This document shows, piece by piece, positions 63,213-64,000 of a stretch of DNA of 64,000 nucleotides. The stretch is from CG2-30-51-40 sp041753575. Lineage in GTDB: Bacteria; Desulfobacterota; DSM-4660; Desulfatiglandales; Desulfatiglandaceae. The notes below the pieces were generated by a model. It saw only the letters and a list, made by a program, of their open reading frames with translations. It was not told the origin of the DNA and ran no database searches. Both the position numbers and the translations under genes were made by a program. Location of the stretch: contig JBGSUA010000063.1 of NCBI GenBank assembly GCA_041753575.1, positions 3,160 through 67,159 on the forward strand, written 5' to 3'. The stretch's first letter is position 1. Every line of letters starts with the position of its first letter.

Positions 63213-63341
63213 GTCGAACTTGTTGTGCGGGGCGGTAGCTGGGACGCCTACGCTTGGATATTCCGCTCGGCCGTTCGCGACAGCACCACACCCGGGGGCC
63301 GCTACATCCTCCTCGGGCTTCGCCTCGCAAGAACAGATTAG
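63213..63341 (+). pseudogene. Formylglycine-generating-enzyme-like (SUMF1) C-terminal remnant
   Basis: Forty-two codons read VVRGGSWDAYAWIFRSAVRD then PGGRYILLGLRLAR, the last part of an FGE-sulfatase (SUMF1/EgtB-like) domain with its RGGSW...RSAxRD...GxRLAR pattern. Nothing of the ~200 preceding residues is visible; the frame is directly preceded by the end of the previous broken gene. Confidence 0.6.
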
Positions 63342-63470
63342 CTTTTGGCTTTTTACCCTTTGCCTTAGCGATAGGGACAGGGCATAAGCCCCGGAAGAGG
63401 ATATTGCTCTAATCGGCTGGCGATATGATATCATCCTTATACGGGCTTTGCACAAATCCAGCAGTCCGCC

Positions 63471-63624
63471 TTAACAACCAGTTGAAAAAACGGCTATTGA
63501 CAGGGTGAGGAGAAATGTCCGGATGCAAGGCCTGCTAAATCCCTTGGAATGAGGATGGAAATGAGCGGCAGTGGCAAGGAATGAGCGAAACGAAACATCT
63601 GGACATTTTTCAGCAGCCTGTTAG
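63471..63624. mobile_element. MITE-like element, copy 2
   Basis: The ends (ttaacaaccagttgaaaaa and, inverted, ctaacaggctgctgaaaaa) are imperfect inverted repeats. The interior shares ggatgcaaggcctgc and ggaatgag with the copy at 20689-20840. It is more diverged than copy 1 and non-coding. Confidence 0.6.
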
Positions 63625-63670
63625 AAAATGTTGCCTTCAACCATAAGATTACCATAGGGGAGGAAACGCT

Positions 63671-64000
63671 ATGAAACGTGGAATCATTATGTGCCTGTTG
63701 CTTGTTGGTGTCTGTTCTTCCGTGGCTTATTCCATTGCATCCGGTCCGATGGGTGTGTCTCCAGCAGTGGATGGAGGGGAGGCGGTTATTGGCTCAACCT
63801 CTCCAGCCTTTAGCTGGTCATCTGTTGAAGGGGCAGTTGGATACAGGCTTGAGGTCTACAAGGCCATAGATAATGTGGGAACATATCAGGAGACTGCGGA
63901 AAGGAGTGAGCCTATCCTCAGGGTGGATATCCCTGCTCCGGCTCTTTCATGGAGTCCATCGGCAGTGGAAGCCCTGCAAACAGGGGAAGGCTATGTCTGG
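63671..64000 (+). CDS. Exported protein, 3' end beyond the window
   Basis: The frame is open for 110 codons from an ATG preceded by ggggagg and continues past the right edge. Residues 1-22 form a signal peptide (MKRGIIMCLLLVGVCSSVAY). Then comes SPAFSWSSVEGAVGYRLEVY, which looks like the start of a fibronectin type III or Ig-like domain (W...A.xYxLEVxx). Function cannot be told from this part. Confidence 0.7.
   Translation, partial: MKRGIIMCLLLVGVCSSVAYSIASGPMGVSPAVDGGEAVIGSTSPAFSWSSVEGAVGYRLEVYKAIDNVGTYQETAERSEPILRVDIPAPALSWSPSAVEALQTGEGYVW

Overview
The window looks like a chromosomal segment of an anaerobic Desulfobacterota-type bacterium (the former Deltaproteobacteria). No rRNA or other marker fixes the taxonomy. 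The inference rests on the gene families: the C-terminus of a B12-dependent ribonucleotide reductase, a tig-clpP-clpX-lon cluster followed by tRNA-Val, an alpha-2-macroglobulin/PBP1C pair, a sigma-54 enhancer-binding regulator, an LIV-type ABC operon, an ATP-dependent PEP carboxykinase and many large secreted beta-helix proteins.

Layout. 1-2.7 kb: end of a class II RNR gene, two small ORFs, a terminator, and a P4-type integrase beside the 3' end of tRNA-Val. 2.8-8.5 kb: minus-strand proteostasis operon tig-clpP-clpX-lon. 9-20.7 kb: cytidylate-kinase-like protein, UshA-like nucleotidase, alpha-2-macroglobulin plus PbpC, and a ferredoxin-nitroreductase. 20.7-29.2 kb: a MITE-like repeat, a membrane-anchored regulator that joins a periplasmic ABC-type sensor to PAS and sigma-54 AAA+ modules, a small ABM-like protein, two paralogous beta-helix proteins (the first frameshifted), a response-regulator remnant and a small secreted protein. 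29.4-33.4 kb: a stretch of decayed genes (5'-truncated surface protein, internally deleted P-type ATPase, broken DUF21/CBS gene, truncated psiE, alcohol dehydrogenase tail) surrounding what looks like an intact vapBC toxin-antitoxin pair. 33.7-38.1 kb: tandem-Usp protein, pckA and a cardiolipin-synthase-like protein. 38.3-38.9 kb: an apparently intact IS200-type insertion. 39-44.9 kb: livKGFHM-type transporter plus an alpha/beta hydrolase. 45.3-56.1 kb: five large exported proteins in one direction (fibre-like protein, C10 peptidase, clan-CD-like peptidase, beta-helix/TolB fusion, DUF1566/PEGA/DUF4214 protein). 56.3-59.7 kb: a giant DUF748 (AsmA-like) protein. 59.7-64 kb: a long unassigned stretch, a hotdog thioesterase, a DUF6868 membrane protein, then four consecutive broken genes (PilZ, nuclease, small unknown, sulfatase-modifying-factor tail), a second MITE copy and a secreted protein cut by the right edge.

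How it fits together. The core blocks (proteolysis, nucleotide metabolism, gluconeogenesis, peptidoglycan defence, amino-acid or amide uptake) look intact. The accessory blocks are rich in exported repeat proteins and in gene remains. The most unusual region is 45.3-56.1 kb, where two unrelated cysteine peptidases sit beside a fibre-like protein and beta-helix proteins; a shared surface or secreted function is possible but is inferred from position only.
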